From NCBI RefSeq assembly GCF_020042345.1, contig NZ_CP083387.1, positions 4,278,001 to 4,342,000 on the forward strand: a stretch of DNA of 64,000 nucleotides, given 5' to 3'. Position numbers and translations under genes: made by a program. Source of the DNA: Arachidicoccus terrestris. Its GTDB lineage: Bacteria > Bacteroidota > Bacteroidia > Chitinophagales > Chitinophagaceae. Under the pieces are notes generated by a model. It made no database searches. It was not told the DNA's origin and worked only from the letters and a program-made list of their open reading frames with translations. Shown here piece after piece: positions 9,601 to 18,369 of the stretch; the stretch's first letter is position 1, and each line of letters begins with the position of its first letter.

Positions 9601-11028
9601 TGGGGTAAACATTTTGCCTTCAATGCCGGTAAGTGTCAAAATAGGAATATAAACAATCAGAATAATGATCTCTCCAAACGCCGCACTGCTTCTTATTTTT
9701 GATGCAGAAAAGAAGACTTCCTGGTCCATCTCTGCCTGACTGAGCCTGCTCATTGATTTCCTGAGGCCCAGATGGTGTAAAGTGGCCTCAACAATGATGA
9801 CAGCCCCATCAACAATAAGTCCAAAATCAATGGCACCCAGACTCATCAGATTGGCGCTGACGCCAAAGACATGCATGAGGCCGAGCGCAAATAACATGGA
9901 AAGTGGTATGGCTGAGGCGACAATAAGACCAGCCCTAAAGTTGCCCAGGAAGATGACGAGCACGAAAATGACAATTAGTGCCCCTTCAATTAGATTCTTT
10001 TCAACGGTATGGATGGCATTATTCACCAGTTTAGACCTGTCCAGAAAGGGTTCAATAATAATGTCTTTTGGTAAAGACTTTTGAATGGTTTGCATTCTTT
10101 GTTTCACGTTTTGGACTACTTCATTGCTATTGGCCCCTTTGAGCATCAGTACAATTCCTCCGACAACCTCCTTTTCGCCATTATATGTTATTGCGCCATA
10201 TCTGGGAGCTGAACCATACCCTACCTTGGCTACATCTCTGATTAATACGGGAATGCCGGCAGGACTGGTTTTAATCGCTATTTGCTCGATATCTTGCAAG
10301 GTCCTGACCATGCCAAGGCCTCTGATAAAGTAGGCGTTGGGCTTTTTATCAATATAAGCACCACCTGTATTTTCGTTGTTTTTTTTCAAGGCGGTGAATA
10401 TCTCTGGTATAGTTACCTGCATGGCTTTGAGCTTGTCGGGATTGATAGCAACTTCGTATTGCTTTGAGATACCGCCGAAGCCCGTGATTTCTGCTACGCC
10501 ATCTATCCCTTTCAACTGGCGGCTGACAATCCAGTCCTGCAGTGTTCGTAAATCCATGGCAGAATATTTGTCCTCGCTGCCTTTTTTGGGATGAATGACA
10601 TATTGATAAATTTCGCCAAGCCCAGTGGTCACGGGAGCCATAACAGGTTTGCCAAGGGACGGTGGAATTACGGCCTCAGCTGCCTTTAGCCTCTCCGTGA
10701 TTAGCTGCCGGGCAAAATAGATGTCTACATCGTCCTTAAAGACCAATGTAATAACACTGATCCCAAATCTGGAAAAAGAACGCATTTCCATAAGGTCCGG
10801 CAGTCCGGTCATTTCCGTTTCTATGGGATAAGTTACTAATTGTTCTACTTCCTGACTGGCAAGTGTTGGGCAATTAGTAATGATTTGTACTTGATTATTG
10901 GTGATATCGGGCACGGCATCTATGGGCAGCTTTGTCGCGCTCCAGACGCCCCATATGATAAGACCAAGGGTCATCATGGCAATAACCAGCTTATTTTGTA
11001 TGCTGAATTTGATGATACGATCTAACAC
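6670..11028 (-). CDS. CzcA-type heavy-metal RND pump fused to a CzcC/TolC-type outer-membrane factor
   Basis: A 1452-residue fusion. Residues 1-1030 are a full HME-RND permease: 12 membrane segments, two large periplasmic loops, and the TM4 motif DFGLIVDGAVIIVE with D401, D407 and E414. That DFGxxxD...E set is the signature of divalent-cation pumps (Zn/Co/Cd/Ni) rather than Cu/Ag pumps. From Met1038 the protein turns into a complete CzcC/TolC-family outer-membrane factor of 415 residues. It starts with a signal-peptide-like segment (KPVAKGIIVLFFAGFIIEAG) and continues with two coiled-coil repeats (HLKIQSADQAIGIALKNNG; TGYKLGDIGYVEFLYSLE). RND-OMF fusions of about this size are known in Bacteroidota. 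The operon order is small Cys/His protein, pump fusion, adaptor. Confidence 0.93.
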   Translation of the reverse strand: MLDRIIKFSIQNKLVIAMMTLGLIIWGVWSATKLPIDAVPDITNNQVQIITNCPTLASQEVEQLVTYPIETEMTGLPDLMEMRSFSRFGISVITLVFKDDVDIYFARQLITERLKAAEAVIPPSLGKPVMAPVTTGLGEIYQYVIHPKKGSEDKYSAMDLRTLQDWIVSRQLKGIDGVAEITGFGGISKQYEVAINPDKLKAMQVTIPEIFTALKKNNENTGGAYIDKKPNAYFIRGLGMVRTLQDIEQIAIKTSPAGIPVLIRDVAKVGYGSAPRYGAITYNGEKEVVGGIVLMLKGANSNEVVQNVKQRMQTIQKSLPKDIIIEPFLDRSKLVNNAIHTVEKNLIEGALIVIFVLVIFLGNFRAGLIVASAIPLSMLFALGLMHVFGVSANLMSLGAIDFGLIVDGAVIIVEATLHHLGLRKSMSRLSQAEMDQEVFFSASKIRSSAAFGEIIILIVYIPILTLTGIEGKMFTPMAKTVSFAILGALILSLTYIPMMSAIFLSKNRTQKRSFSDRMIEKLQSLYKPLLQKAIRFKFLIITSTVVLFGASLLIFKSLGGEFIPQLQEGDYAFEFVLPQGSSLSQTTETAMQAERIVKQFREVKMVVGKTGAADVATDPMPMNQTDIMVILKPKEQWPTTLGYYQLADSIKQKLEDIPGVIAEPSQPIQMRFNELMTGIRQDVAIKIFGENLDTLAELAPHVAKIIQNIPGVSEPIVERTNGLPGISVQYDRAKISAYGLNIEDINQVLETAFAGQTAGQVFENERRFDLVVRLDSTHRQSISNVADLYIPLPGGNQIPLSQVATVTYKEGPAQISREDGKRRVVIGFNVHDRDIASVVTDIKLTLGKKLELPTGYYLTYGGQFENLQRASNRLMIAVPVSLLLIFMLLYFTFKSVKQAALIFTAIPMSAIGGVLALYLREMPFSISAGVGFIALFGVAVLNGIVLIGTFNQLEKEGKKDILNRVFLGTKERLRPVLMTATVASLGFLPMAISTGAGAEVQKPLATVVIGGLITATFLTLFVLPLLYIIFHTKINFKMKPVAKGIIVLFFAGFIIEAGAQHLKIQSADQAIGIALKNNGAVRAGQLRINSAKMLEKTTRELPKLSLGTELGQFNSQQFDNSFQVSQTIPFPGLFTARKKLAQAQSKASTLKNALTVNDLKKRVRLSYYQILYLQHNQQQLDYLDSLYQDFIRIAELRFQTGDTKKLDITNTRAQKGKIALLAKQNTIYLGSAYQNLQVLLNTGDSIEITPTSDFLPLALDQLLDSSDITLHPMVQALYQKSAVATKNSQVEKAKNTPDFTVGYNNQSLIGLQNINGQERLIDGSKRFSYVNIGIAIPLSIGAGRARVKASQLEAEAVMAEAQQKAKELQSNLINAFSQYEQDQLSYQYYKEQALPNAAQIVEAAKTGYKLGDIGYVEFLYSLETATDIRLNYLKSIQQLNETAIQIYYLTNQ

Positions 11029-11212
11029 GCTTAAAGTAAGATTAGTGGTGAGAAAAGTGAAGATATCTTTTATGTAAATGTTGTGGGTTGCTGCCTGCCT
11101 GCCCTATGCTAGAGACTTACATTGAGTAGTTATAACGATGCCTGCGTACAAAAAATGTATGGCCAGGTACAGCGCCTGCAAACGGTTAGTCACCTTCTAA
11201 TAATAAAGGGAC

Positions 11213-11545
11213 TTAGGCAGCTATCTGGTCTTTTGGAGGCTGCCAGATATTGTCGAAGAAATTAGAGGCAAAAGTTACTTCCCTAATTAGGTATTCTTTT
11301 TTTACAGTAATAGCGGCTGGAGCATTTAATCGAAATACAGTGCCCGGTGCTTCGGAGGTTGCGGCGCTTGGACAACAGCTGCAAAGGCAAAACGGACTGC
11401 AATGATCATCGTGACCACATTGGTGTGTTCCGCTACTTTGACTAACCGTAAGCGCTTGTTGTGCAGTACTGGCATTAATATCCTGACAGGGCATAATGGA
11501 TAATGCCATGACTGTGATACATAAAATGAATGCCATGAATTTCAT
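11213..11545 (-). CDS. Small secreted Cys/His-rich protein (DUF6660-like), first gene of metal-efflux operon
   Basis: 110 residues from ATG 11545. The frame also contains a TTG at 11554, but a promoter-like box overlaps that codon, so the ATG is preferred. An N-terminal signal sequence (MKFMAFILCITVMALSIMPC) precedes a dense metal-ligand cluster, QCGHDDHCSPFCLCSCCPS. The C-terminal part is an ordinary mixed segment. Such proteins precede czc-type operons in Bacteroidota, and I recall them annotated as DUF6660. A periplasmic metal-binding or sensing role follows from the Cys/His cluster and the position 184 bp upstream of the pump gene, but is not proven. Confidence 0.75.
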   Translation of the reverse strand: MKFMAFILCITVMALSIMPCQDINASTAQQALTVSQSSGTHQCGHDDHCSPFCLCSCCPSAATSEAPGTVFRLNAPAAITVKKEYLIREVTFASNFFDNIWQPPKDQIAA

Positions 11546-11551
11546 TGTGCT

Positions 11552-11559
11552 CAAAGATA
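11552..11559 (-). promoter_or_regulatory. -7 box (TATCTTTG) for the metal-efflux operon
   Basis: The minus strand reads TATCTTTG, a perfect match to the Bacteroidota -7 consensus TAnnTTTG, ending 6 bp before ATG 11545. This predicts a near-leaderless transcript and rules against the TTG at 11554. No clear TTTG -33 box is visible. Confidence 0.45.
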
Positions 11560-11829
11560 AATATAATTCGTTTTACCGGCATGTCTTTATATTCGATTTT
11601 TTGTTTTTTAGATTGCTCTTAGGAACATGGTTGCAAAAAATGCGTTTGCCTATGTCGTCAGGTATTAAACGGGCTGAACAGTTGTAAATGTGTTACTGCA
11701 ATGAATTACGAAACGGGCTGCCTTGTTTAAAACCAGACACTGATTCTCAACGCAGAATAAAGGATATTATGACTTTTAATCGCTATATTTACAGCCATAA
11801 CTAATTTTTTACCGCTTTTTATCAAGTAC

Positions 11830-14800
11830 ATGAAAAAACTGCTATTCGGCTTATTTATGTTGCTGGCAGGTGCATTGTCAGCACAGATTACACCGCTTTG
11901 GCTGCAGCACCCAGCCATCTCTCCCGATGGGAGGACCATCGCCTTTGGCTATAAAGGGACCTTGTATACAGTTAGCGCATCGGGTGGAACCGCGATTCCG
12001 CTAACTTTATTTGATGCACATAACATGATGCCTGTCTGGAGCCATGACGGCCGGCATATCGCCTTTGCAAGTGACAGGTATGGTAATTTTGATGTGTTTG
12101 TAATGCCAGCTAAGGGAGGAACGCCTAAAAGGCTTACTGCTTTTAGCGTAAATGATTACCCTTATGATTTTACGTCGGATAACAAACGCGTTTTATTCAG
12201 GTCTTCCAGAAATGCGCCTGCTAAAAGTGTGCGTTTCAGCTCTTCTCTTTTTTCTAATGTCTATACCGTTTCAATAAATGGCGGACGCCCGTTATTAGTG
12301 AGTGCCGCGGGGATGTCAACGGCGCATTATAACAAAAACGGCGATAAAATTGTCTTTGAGGATATTAAAGGTTATGAAAGTGATCAGCGTAAGCACGCAA
12401 CTTCTGCTGTCACCAGAGACGTATGGATCATGGATATCCCGGGTAAAACATATAAAAAATTGAGCGCTTTTAAAGGCGAAGACAGGGAGCCTGTTTTTGC
12501 AGCTGACGGCAATAGTGTATATTATCTGAGTGAAAAAAGTGGTACGCAAAATATCTTCAGGCAACCGGTTAACAGCAATGCGCCACCCACTCAGCTGACA
12601 GATTTCAAAATGAATCCTGTCCGCTATTTAAGCAGGTCAGATGAAAATACGCTTTGTTTTGCCTGGAACGGTGAGATTTATACATTGCATGATGGTAATC
12701 AACCGGTTAAGTTGGCTATTAGCCTGAGTAACGATGGTGATGCCGGCATTAAAAAGGAGAAGAAGGTCAACGGAAATATCAGTGAATTTGCGCTGAGTCC
12801 AAATGGTAAAGAAATAGCCTTTGTTGCCAGGGGAGAAATTTTCGTTACGGCAGTGGAAAATGGAGAGACGAAAAGAATTACCAATACGCCTGAGCAGGAA
12901 AGGATGGTACAATGGGCACCCGACGGAAGAAGCCTGGTCTATGCAACCGAAAGAGCCAACAGTTGGGATATTTATAAATCTTCCATTATCCGTAAAGAGG
13001 AGCCTTATTTTTATGCGTCAACTGTCTTGAAGGAAGAGCCGCTGATCGCAACCTCCAAAGACGAATTCCAGCCCAAATTATCGCCTGACGGAAAGAAGAT
13101 TGCTTATGTAGAGGAACGCAATATCCTAAAAGTCTATACGATTGATAACAAGAAAACCGTTACGTTACTTCCCCAGGGGCATAATCATTCCTACGCAGAC
13201 GGCGATTGGGATTTTAACTGGAGTCCAGACAGCAGATGGGTAATAGCCGATGATGAGATGGGATACTTCTCTTCCAGCAATACGGCGCTGATTGCGGCAG
13301 ATGGGACAGGCTCTATTGTATATCCTGTTAACAGCGGTTTTGGTGAATATAACGGTAAATGGGCGCTTGGTGGCAAAATGCTCACCTGGGAAAGCAGTAA
13401 GTTGGGCAGGAAATCTCTGGCCAGCCAGGGAAGCCAGGAAGTAGATGTTTACGGTGTTTTCTTTGATAAGGAAGCCTATGATCAGTTTATATTAAGTAAA
13501 GAAGACTATGCTTTGTTGAAAGAAAAGCAGTCCAACCCAGATTCGACAAAAGGGAAAGGCAACCCGGGCACCGATGCCCTGACTGCTCATGATCCTAATA
13601 AGGAAAAAGATTCTGTTGCTAAAGATAATAAAGATTCAATACTTAAACTTGATTTTACTGACCTGGATCAAAGACAGGTAAGGTTGACGATTAACAGCTC
13701 TTCGATTAGTGATTATGTATTGTCTAATGACGGCGCCAAATTATATTACCTGGCTGCTTTTGAGAAAGGATTTGATCTATGGGTAACGGAGCCCAGAACC
13801 CACGACACAAAAATACTGGCTAAGCTCAGCGGCACACCCAGTAATCTCGAAATGAGTAAAGATGGCAAAAGCCTGTTTCTTAGTTCTAAAGGCGGTCTTA
13901 TTAAGGTAGATGTTGCTTCCGGTAAAGTCAGCCCCATCTCAATTGACGGCAGCATGGTGCTGGACGAAGCGGTTGAAAGAAGGTATATTTTTGAACACGC
14001 ATGGCGGCAGGTAAAAAAGAAACTGTATGCACCTGATATGAATGGAGTGGACTGGAATACGTATAAAACTGTATACGAACGGTTCCTGCCCCATATCAAT
14101 AACAATTATGATTTCGCCCTCTTGCTCAGTGAGATGCTGGGAGAGCTGAATGTCTCTCACACAGGTGGTCGTTTTTATCCCAAACATGCCAATGCGGATG
14201 AGACTGCCTCTCTGGGGCTGCTCTATGACGAGACCTATCAAGGGAAAGGCTTAAAGATAACTGAAGTGATCGCAGGTGGCCCCATAGACCGTACCAAGAG
14301 CAAAATAAAATCCGGCGATTTGCTTTTGGAGATCAACCATCAGCCCATCACCGATAGTATGGATTGGGCTATATTGTTGAATCACGAAGAGGGCAAGAAT
14401 GTACTGTTAACCTTATCTGGATCTAATGGTAGGAAGTGGGAAGAAAAGATACGCCCTATTGATCTCTCAAAAGAATCGGATCTCATGTATAAGCGCTGGA
14501 CCCGTATCATGGAAAAGAAAGTCGCTGAGCTGAGTGGTGGCAAGATTGGTTATGTACATGTTGAAGGAATGAATGATGGAAGTTTTAGAGAGACTTTTGA
14601 TAAGGTGATGGGTAAAAACAGGGAAAAACAGGCCCTGATAGTAGATACCCGCTTCAACGGTGGAGGCTGGTTGCATGATGACCTTGTGACCTTTCTGTCA
14701 GGTAAAAACTATCTTAAATTTGCGCCGCAAGGACATATGCTCAAGGGGGGCGAGCCTATGAATAAATGGCAGAAACCAAGTTGCGTATTGATGAGTGAAA

Positions 14801-15111
14801 GTAATTACAGCGATGCCTTTATCTTTCCTTATGCCTATCATGAACTGGGGATTGGTAAGCTCATAGGCATGCCGGTACCTGGCACAGGTACGGCAGTGTG
14901 GTGGGAAAGGCAGATCGATCCGACTTTGATATTCGGAATTCCTATGGTGGCAACAATCGGAAAGGAAAACAGGCCGACAGAAAGGCTGCAGATCGAACCT
15001 GATATTCTTGTACCGCTTCCTTATGAGGATTTTCTCAATGGAAAGGATGATCAATTAGAGGCAGCTGTAAAAGAAATGTTGAAAGAGGCTGCGGGACTTA
15101 CCCATAAATAG
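11830..15111 (+). CDS. Tricorn-like S41 family peptidase
   Basis: 1093 residues with signal peptide MKKLLFGLFMLLAGALSAQ. Residues 20-300 and 320-550 are two beta-propellers with repeated WD40-like/PD40 motifs (HPAISPDGRTIAFGYKG, FQPKLSPDGKKIAYVEE). A Lys/Asp-rich spacer lies around residues 575-610. Then follow the tricorn core domain C1 (MVLDEAVERRYIFEHAWRQVKKK), a PDZ domain (KGLKITEVIAGGPIDR) and the S41 fold (GYVHVEGMNDGSFRE, DTRFNGGGWLHDDL). The candidate nucleophile is S994 in SESNYSDAF. Family members cut short peptides and many Bacteroidota ones are exported. It is transcribed alone and ends at a bidirectional hairpin. Confidence 0.92.
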   Translation: MKKLLFGLFMLLAGALSAQITPLWLQHPAISPDGRTIAFGYKGTLYTVSASGGTAIPLTLFDAHNMMPVWSHDGRHIAFASDRYGNFDVFVMPAKGGTPKRLTAFSVNDYPYDFTSDNKRVLFRSSRNAPAKSVRFSSSLFSNVYTVSINGGRPLLVSAAGMSTAHYNKNGDKIVFEDIKGYESDQRKHATSAVTRDVWIMDIPGKTYKKLSAFKGEDREPVFAADGNSVYYLSEKSGTQNIFRQPVNSNAPPTQLTDFKMNPVRYLSRSDENTLCFAWNGEIYTLHDGNQPVKLAISLSNDGDAGIKKEKKVNGNISEFALSPNGKEIAFVARGEIFVTAVENGETKRITNTPEQERMVQWAPDGRSLVYATERANSWDIYKSSIIRKEEPYFYASTVLKEEPLIATSKDEFQPKLSPDGKKIAYVEERNILKVYTIDNKKTVTLLPQGHNHSYADGDWDFNWSPDSRWVIADDEMGYFSSSNTALIAADGTGSIVYPVNSGFGEYNGKWALGGKMLTWESSKLGRKSLASQGSQEVDVYGVFFDKEAYDQFILSKEDYALLKEKQSNPDSTKGKGNPGTDALTAHDPNKEKDSVAKDNKDSILKLDFTDLDQRQVRLTINSSSISDYVLSNDGAKLYYLAAFEKGFDLWVTEPRTHDTKILAKLSGTPSNLEMSKDGKSLFLSSKGGLIKVDVASGKVSPISIDGSMVLDEAVERRYIFEHAWRQVKKKLYAPDMNGVDWNTYKTVYERFLPHINNNYDFALLLSEMLGELNVSHTGGRFYPKHANADETASLGLLYDETYQGKGLKITEVIAGGPIDRTKSKIKSGDLLLEINHQPITDSMDWAILLNHEEGKNVLLTLSGSNGRKWEEKIRPIDLSKESDLMYKRWTRIMEKKVAELSGGKIGYVHVEGMNDGSFRETFDKVMGKNREKQALIVDTRFNGGGWLHDDLVTFLSGKNYLKFAPQGHMLKGGEPMNKWQKPSCVLMSESNYSDAFIFPYAYHELGIGKLIGMPVPGTGTAVWWERQIDPTLIFGIPMVATIGKENRPTERLQIEPDILVPLPYEDFLNGKDDQLEAAVKEMLKEAAGLTHK

Positions 15112-15125
15112 GCGAGCCATTATTC

Positions 15126-15187
15126 AAAAAAAGCGGCAGTCCTGAATCGGCGCTTGAGTTTCCGTTCAAGGCTGCCGCTTATTTTTT
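15126..15187. terminator. Bidirectional terminator between tricorn and SDR genes
   Basis: AAGCGGCAG (15131-15139) pairs with CTGCCGCTT (15172-15180), preceded by an A-run and followed by ATTTTTT. It lies between convergent genes and has run-out tracts on both sides. Confidence 0.75.
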
Positions 15188-15202
15188 CCGGTATCTGAGG
15201 GA

Positions 15203-15967
15203 TTAGTAAATACCTCCGGATACTTCAATGCGTTGCGCATTGATCCAGCCGGCCCTGGGAGAACACAGGAATGCAACAACACCTCCGATATCAGTAGGAA
15301 GCCCTACCCTGCCAAGCGGCGTATCATTTGCAATATGGAGATTGACCTCTTTATTATCTCTGACATGGCCGCCCCCAAAATCCGTTTCAATAGCACCGGG
15401 AGCGATCGTATTAGCCCTGATGCCACGGTTGCCAAGTTCTTTGGCCATATATCTGGTCAGTGTGTCCACGGCTGCTTTTGTTGCACCATAGGCGGACGAA
15501 CCCGGCAAGGAAAACCTTGCCAGACCGGAGCTGACATTCACGATAGCACCATTATCGTTTAAAAAAGGTAAGGCTTTTTGCGTAAGGAAGTAAACCCCCT
15601 TGAAATGGATATTGATGATCTCATCGAACTGCTCTTCGGTAGTCTTCTCAAATGGTGCATAAAGCGCTGTGCCGCCGTTGTTGATCAGATAATCAAATTT
15701 TGCCTCCTTATAAGTTTCTTTGAGGTAGCTATTGAGTGTTTGGAAAAAGTTATCGAATGTTTCCGTTTTACGACTGTCCAGCTGCAAGGCAGTTGCCGAT
15801 ACTCCTTTGTCTTTTATCAGACCGACAACTTCATCAGCCTGCGTCTGATTAGTGTGATAGGTGATAATGACGTCGTTTCCATCGGATGCGAGTGCCAGGG
15901 CCATTTCTCGACCCAGCCCCCTGGAGCCCCCTGTTACTAATGCTATTTTGTTGTTATGTGTTGCCAT
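15203..15967 (-). CDS. Short-chain dehydrogenase/reductase
   Basis: A 254-residue classical SDR. The cofactor motif is TGGSRGLG near residue 13, NNGG follows strand 4, and the catalytic set is Ser in VNVSSGLAR with YGATK (the YxxxK pair). The C-terminal PLGRVGLPTDIGGVVAFLCSP and SGGIY ending are typical. NADP preference is suggested by the Ser-Arg in the glycine motif. The substrate is unknown. An AraC-family regulator lies 117 bp upstream on the same strand and is the likely controller. Confidence 0.92.
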   Translation of the reverse strand: MATHNNKIALVTGGSRGLGREMALALASDGNDVIITYHTNQTQADEVVGLIKDKGVSATALQLDSRKTETFDNFFQTLNSYLKETYKEAKFDYLINNGGTALYAPFEKTTEEQFDEIINIHFKGVYFLTQKALPFLNDNGAIVNVSSGLARFSLPGSSAYGATKAAVDTLTRYMAKELGNRGIRANTIAPGAIETDFGGGHVRDNKEVNLHIANDTPLGRVGLPTDIGGVVAFLCSPRAGWINAQRIEVSGGIY

Positions 15968-16084
15968 TTTTGCATTTATTTATTTGAATAATGATTAACG
16001 ATGCAAAATTCAGACAAGTCTTCCGAAGCTTTGTTGCAGGATTCAAAGTAATGATTGCGAAATTCAAATAATCACGGAATCAGT

Positions 16085-17020
16085 CTAGGATCTATACGAA
16101 CTGGGGGCTGTTCCCGTATGTTTCCTGAAAAAATTTGAAAAATGGGCGGTTTCCTCAAATCCCAGCGCATAGGCTATTTCTGATATATTTAGCGGAGACT
16201 GCCTTAATAAGACCCTGGCTTCCTGTATTAGCCGGCTGCTAATAATATCTGTGGTAGATTTCCCGGTGAGCTCCTTAACGATTTTATTGAGGTGATTGAC
16301 ATGAACGGCGAGTCGGCTGGCATAATCACCGGCGGTTCTAAGTGTCAGCCGTTCAATACCAGTACTGGAGAATTGCCGTTCTAAAAGCTCGATAAAAAGG
16401 GATAATATACGTGTTGCTGCGTTCTGCGGTGCCCTGATATTTGTTTGAGGCTGTAGTTGTTGTCCGTAATGGATGAGCTCCATTACATAATTTCTGATCA
16501 GGTCATATTTATAGGGGTAATCAGCAAGGAGTTCTTTTTGCATTTTACCGAAAAGGTGAAGAATTTCCCTGGCTTTTTCCGCAGGTATTTCAAATATTGG
16601 TGTGCCAGTCGCTTTAAATATGGGCAACTCGTCTATGGATAAACCCGCTTTACCAGGTGACAGGAAATCTTCTGTGAAAACACAAAAACTGCCCGCAGGC
16701 GCTCCATTTAAGGGAATCCAGTGATATGGAACTTTTGGGGTAGCGAACAGTAAACCGTAGCGCTGAATGTCAATGATTTTATCGGCATATTCTGCTCTGT
16801 TTTTTCCTTTAATACAGCTTATTTTGTAATAGGCCCTATAGTTATAAGGCATTACCTTTTGTTCTTTTGCTTTTAGATATGTCTGGTGGATGTCGAAGAC
16901 ATTAAAATGGCCTACCTCCTTTTGGACATTAGGTGGTAACAGCTCATCTATTGATTGCCCGGTCAATGCGGCAATTTCTTTATAAAAGTCTTCCAGGGAT
17001 GTCGGGGCTAAAATGGTCAT
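16085..17020 (-). CDS. AraC-family transcriptional regulator
   Basis: 311 residues. The C-terminal 100 residues carry two helix-turn-helix units: YASRLAVHVNHLNKIVKELTG and ISEIAYALGFEETAHFSNFFRKHTGTAPSSYR, the second being the signature AraC motif. The N-terminal 200 residues are a cupin-type sensing domain with no recognised ligand. Bacteroidota proteins of this type often sit next to an SDR or oxidoreductase gene they control, as here. ATG 17020 gives a family-like N-terminus (MTILAPTSLEDFYKEIAALTG). Confidence 0.9.
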   Translation of the reverse strand: MTILAPTSLEDFYKEIAALTGQSIDELLPPNVQKEVGHFNVFDIHQTYLKAKEQKVMPYNYRAYYKISCIKGKNRAEYADKIIDIQRYGLLFATPKVPYHWIPLNGAPAGSFCVFTEDFLSPGKAGLSIDELPIFKATGTPIFEIPAEKAREILHLFGKMQKELLADYPYKYDLIRNYVMELIHYGQQLQPQTNIRAPQNAATRILSLFIELLERQFSSTGIERLTLRTAGDYASRLAVHVNHLNKIVKELTGKSTTDIISSRLIQEARVLLRQSPLNISEIAYALGFEETAHFSNFFRKHTGTAPSSYRS

Positions 17021-17055
17021 TGAATAAATTTGGGCAGAAAATTGAATATTTGAAT

Positions 17056-17502
17056 TTAAGCCTTAATGGCGTTGATAATCAGGCCATCTGCCATCAGTTT
17101 CTTAAAGGCGTTAATCACTCCCGGCACGACCGGTTGTTGGGAAATATATGCGTCATAAGAAAAGTATCGGATGGCTCCCACTTCTCCTGATGCTTTATAA
17201 TGATCACTGGCTGGTCCAATAAAGCAGTCCTGTTCCATCAGGACGCTATTACTTTCACCAAATGCAGGTGCCGAAATATGATAGTAGGCGCTTAGATCGG
17301 TTTTGTTAAGCCGGACGTGCAGCTCCTCCTCTATTTCTCTGATCAGTGACTCAAGGGCTGTTTCTCCCGGGTCTATTTTCCCGCCCGGCAGATACCAGGC
17401 TTTCTTATTGTTACTGTAAGCTAACAGTAGTTGATTGTCTTTTATAACAATAAGCCCTGCTGTATGTAGCTTTATGGGTATGGACGCGTTGACTTTCGAC
17501 AT
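17056..17502 (-). CDS. Nudix hydrolase
   Basis: 148 residues from ATG 17502; a longer frame reaches 17616 but its extra residues do not look like the family. The Nudix box is complete: GGKIDPGETALESLIREIEE followed by ELHV, matching GX5EX7REUXEEXGU apart from the last Gly. Flanking strands IKLHTAGLIVIKDNQLLLAYSN and WYLPGG fit an NDP-X pyrophosphohydrolase. The substrate is not predictable. The gene ends 35 bp upstream of the AraC regulator start on the same strand and could be cotranscribed with it. Confidence 0.87.
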   Translation of the reverse strand: MSKVNASIPIKLHTAGLIVIKDNQLLLAYSNNKKAWYLPGGKIDPGETALESLIREIEEELHVRLNKTDLSAYYHISAPAFGESNSVLMEQDCFIGPASDHYKASGEVGAIRYFSYDAYISQQPVVPGVINAFKKLMADGLIINAIKA

Positions 17503-17721
17503 GTCTAGTGTTATCCGATGAAGAGATGTTAATGTATGCGTTATTCTCTGGCAAAAATAAGCAATCTTGTAGATTGCGGAAGGAATGGGACAGAATGTAT
17601 CCAATCCTGGACACAAAGCTGCTTTAAAGAGAATAACCTAACTGAACAATTGATCTGGCATGACCTTCGCATTATACCGGGTAGAAGTGCATATTTCCCT
17701 ATGGATGATTAATTGGCAGTC

Positions 17722-18288
17722 ATGATAAATAAAGAGTATTTGAAAGGAAAGAAAGTAGCTATACTTTCTGAAACAGGATTCGAACAGTCTGAACTTACAT
17801 CACCAAAAGCGGCATTGGAAGAAGCAGGGCTTATTGCGGAAGTGATTTCGCCTGAGCCTTATACCATTAGAGGATGGCAGGACGGGAATTGGGGTATAGA
17901 AATAAAAGTGGACGCTGGGTTGGATGAGGCCAAGGCTGAGGATTATATTGCACTGGTTTTACCAGGAGGTGTTATGAATCCTGACAGACTGAGAACGCAT
18001 AAAAAAGCGGTCGAGTTTATTAAGAAGTTCAGTGAAGCCGGTAAGCCGGTTGCTGCTATCTGCCACGGTTCTCAAACACTTATTGAAACTGGTTTATTGG
18101 AGGGTAAAGAAATGACCTCCTATCCTTCAATTAAGACGGATTTGGTCAATGCCGGTGCCAAGTGGACGGACCGGGAGGTTGTGGTAGATGAATTTTTAAT
18201 CACCAGCCGTTCACCTAAGGATTTGCCTGCTTTTAACGACAAATTGCTGGAGCAACTTTCTGAAGGCCGACAACAGGATATTAATTAA
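17722..18288 (+). CDS. DJ-1/PfpI family protein (type 1 glutamine amidotransferase-like)
   Basis: 188 residues from ATG 17722; a TTG at 17713 is in frame but less likely. It has the flavodoxin-like fold of PfpI/YhbO proteins: KKVAILSETGFEQSEL, acid residue E in the first loop, ALVLPGGVMNPDRLRT, and the nucleophile elbow AAICHGSQTLIE with the reactive Cys. A histidine follows directly (CHG). Family members act as stress-protective deglycase or glyoxalase-type enzymes or as proteases; the literature is divided. A strong terminator follows the stop. Confidence 0.9.
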   Translation: MINKEYLKGKKVAILSETGFEQSELTSPKAALEEAGLIAEVISPEPYTIRGWQDGNWGIEIKVDAGLDEAKAEDYIALVLPGGVMNPDRLRTHKKAVEFIKKFSEAGKPVAAICHGSQTLIETGLLEGKEMTSYPSIKTDLVNAGAKWTDREVVVDEFLITSRSPKDLPAFNDKLLEQLSEGRQQDIN

Positions 18289-18330
18289 AAGAATCTATGT
18301 CTATAATTGTCCTTTGTATCGGGTTTGGGT

Positions 18331-18369
18331 GCAGCCTTATTCCAGTGTCCTGGATTAAGGCTGCTTTTT
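18331..18369 (+). terminator. Intrinsic terminator after PfpI gene, overlapping the 3' end of the antiporter gene
   Basis: GCAGCCTTA (18331-18339) pairs with TAAGGCTGC (18356-18364), with an inner TCCA/TGGA pair, then TTTTT. The right arm and T-tract form the last codons and stop of the convergent minus-strand antiporter gene. Confidence 0.75.

Noticed and set aside
17503-17616. N-terminal extension of the Nudix gene to 17616
   Set aside because: The added residues are Cys/Pro-rich and unlike Nudix N-termini; ATG 17502 directly precedes the first strand of the fold.
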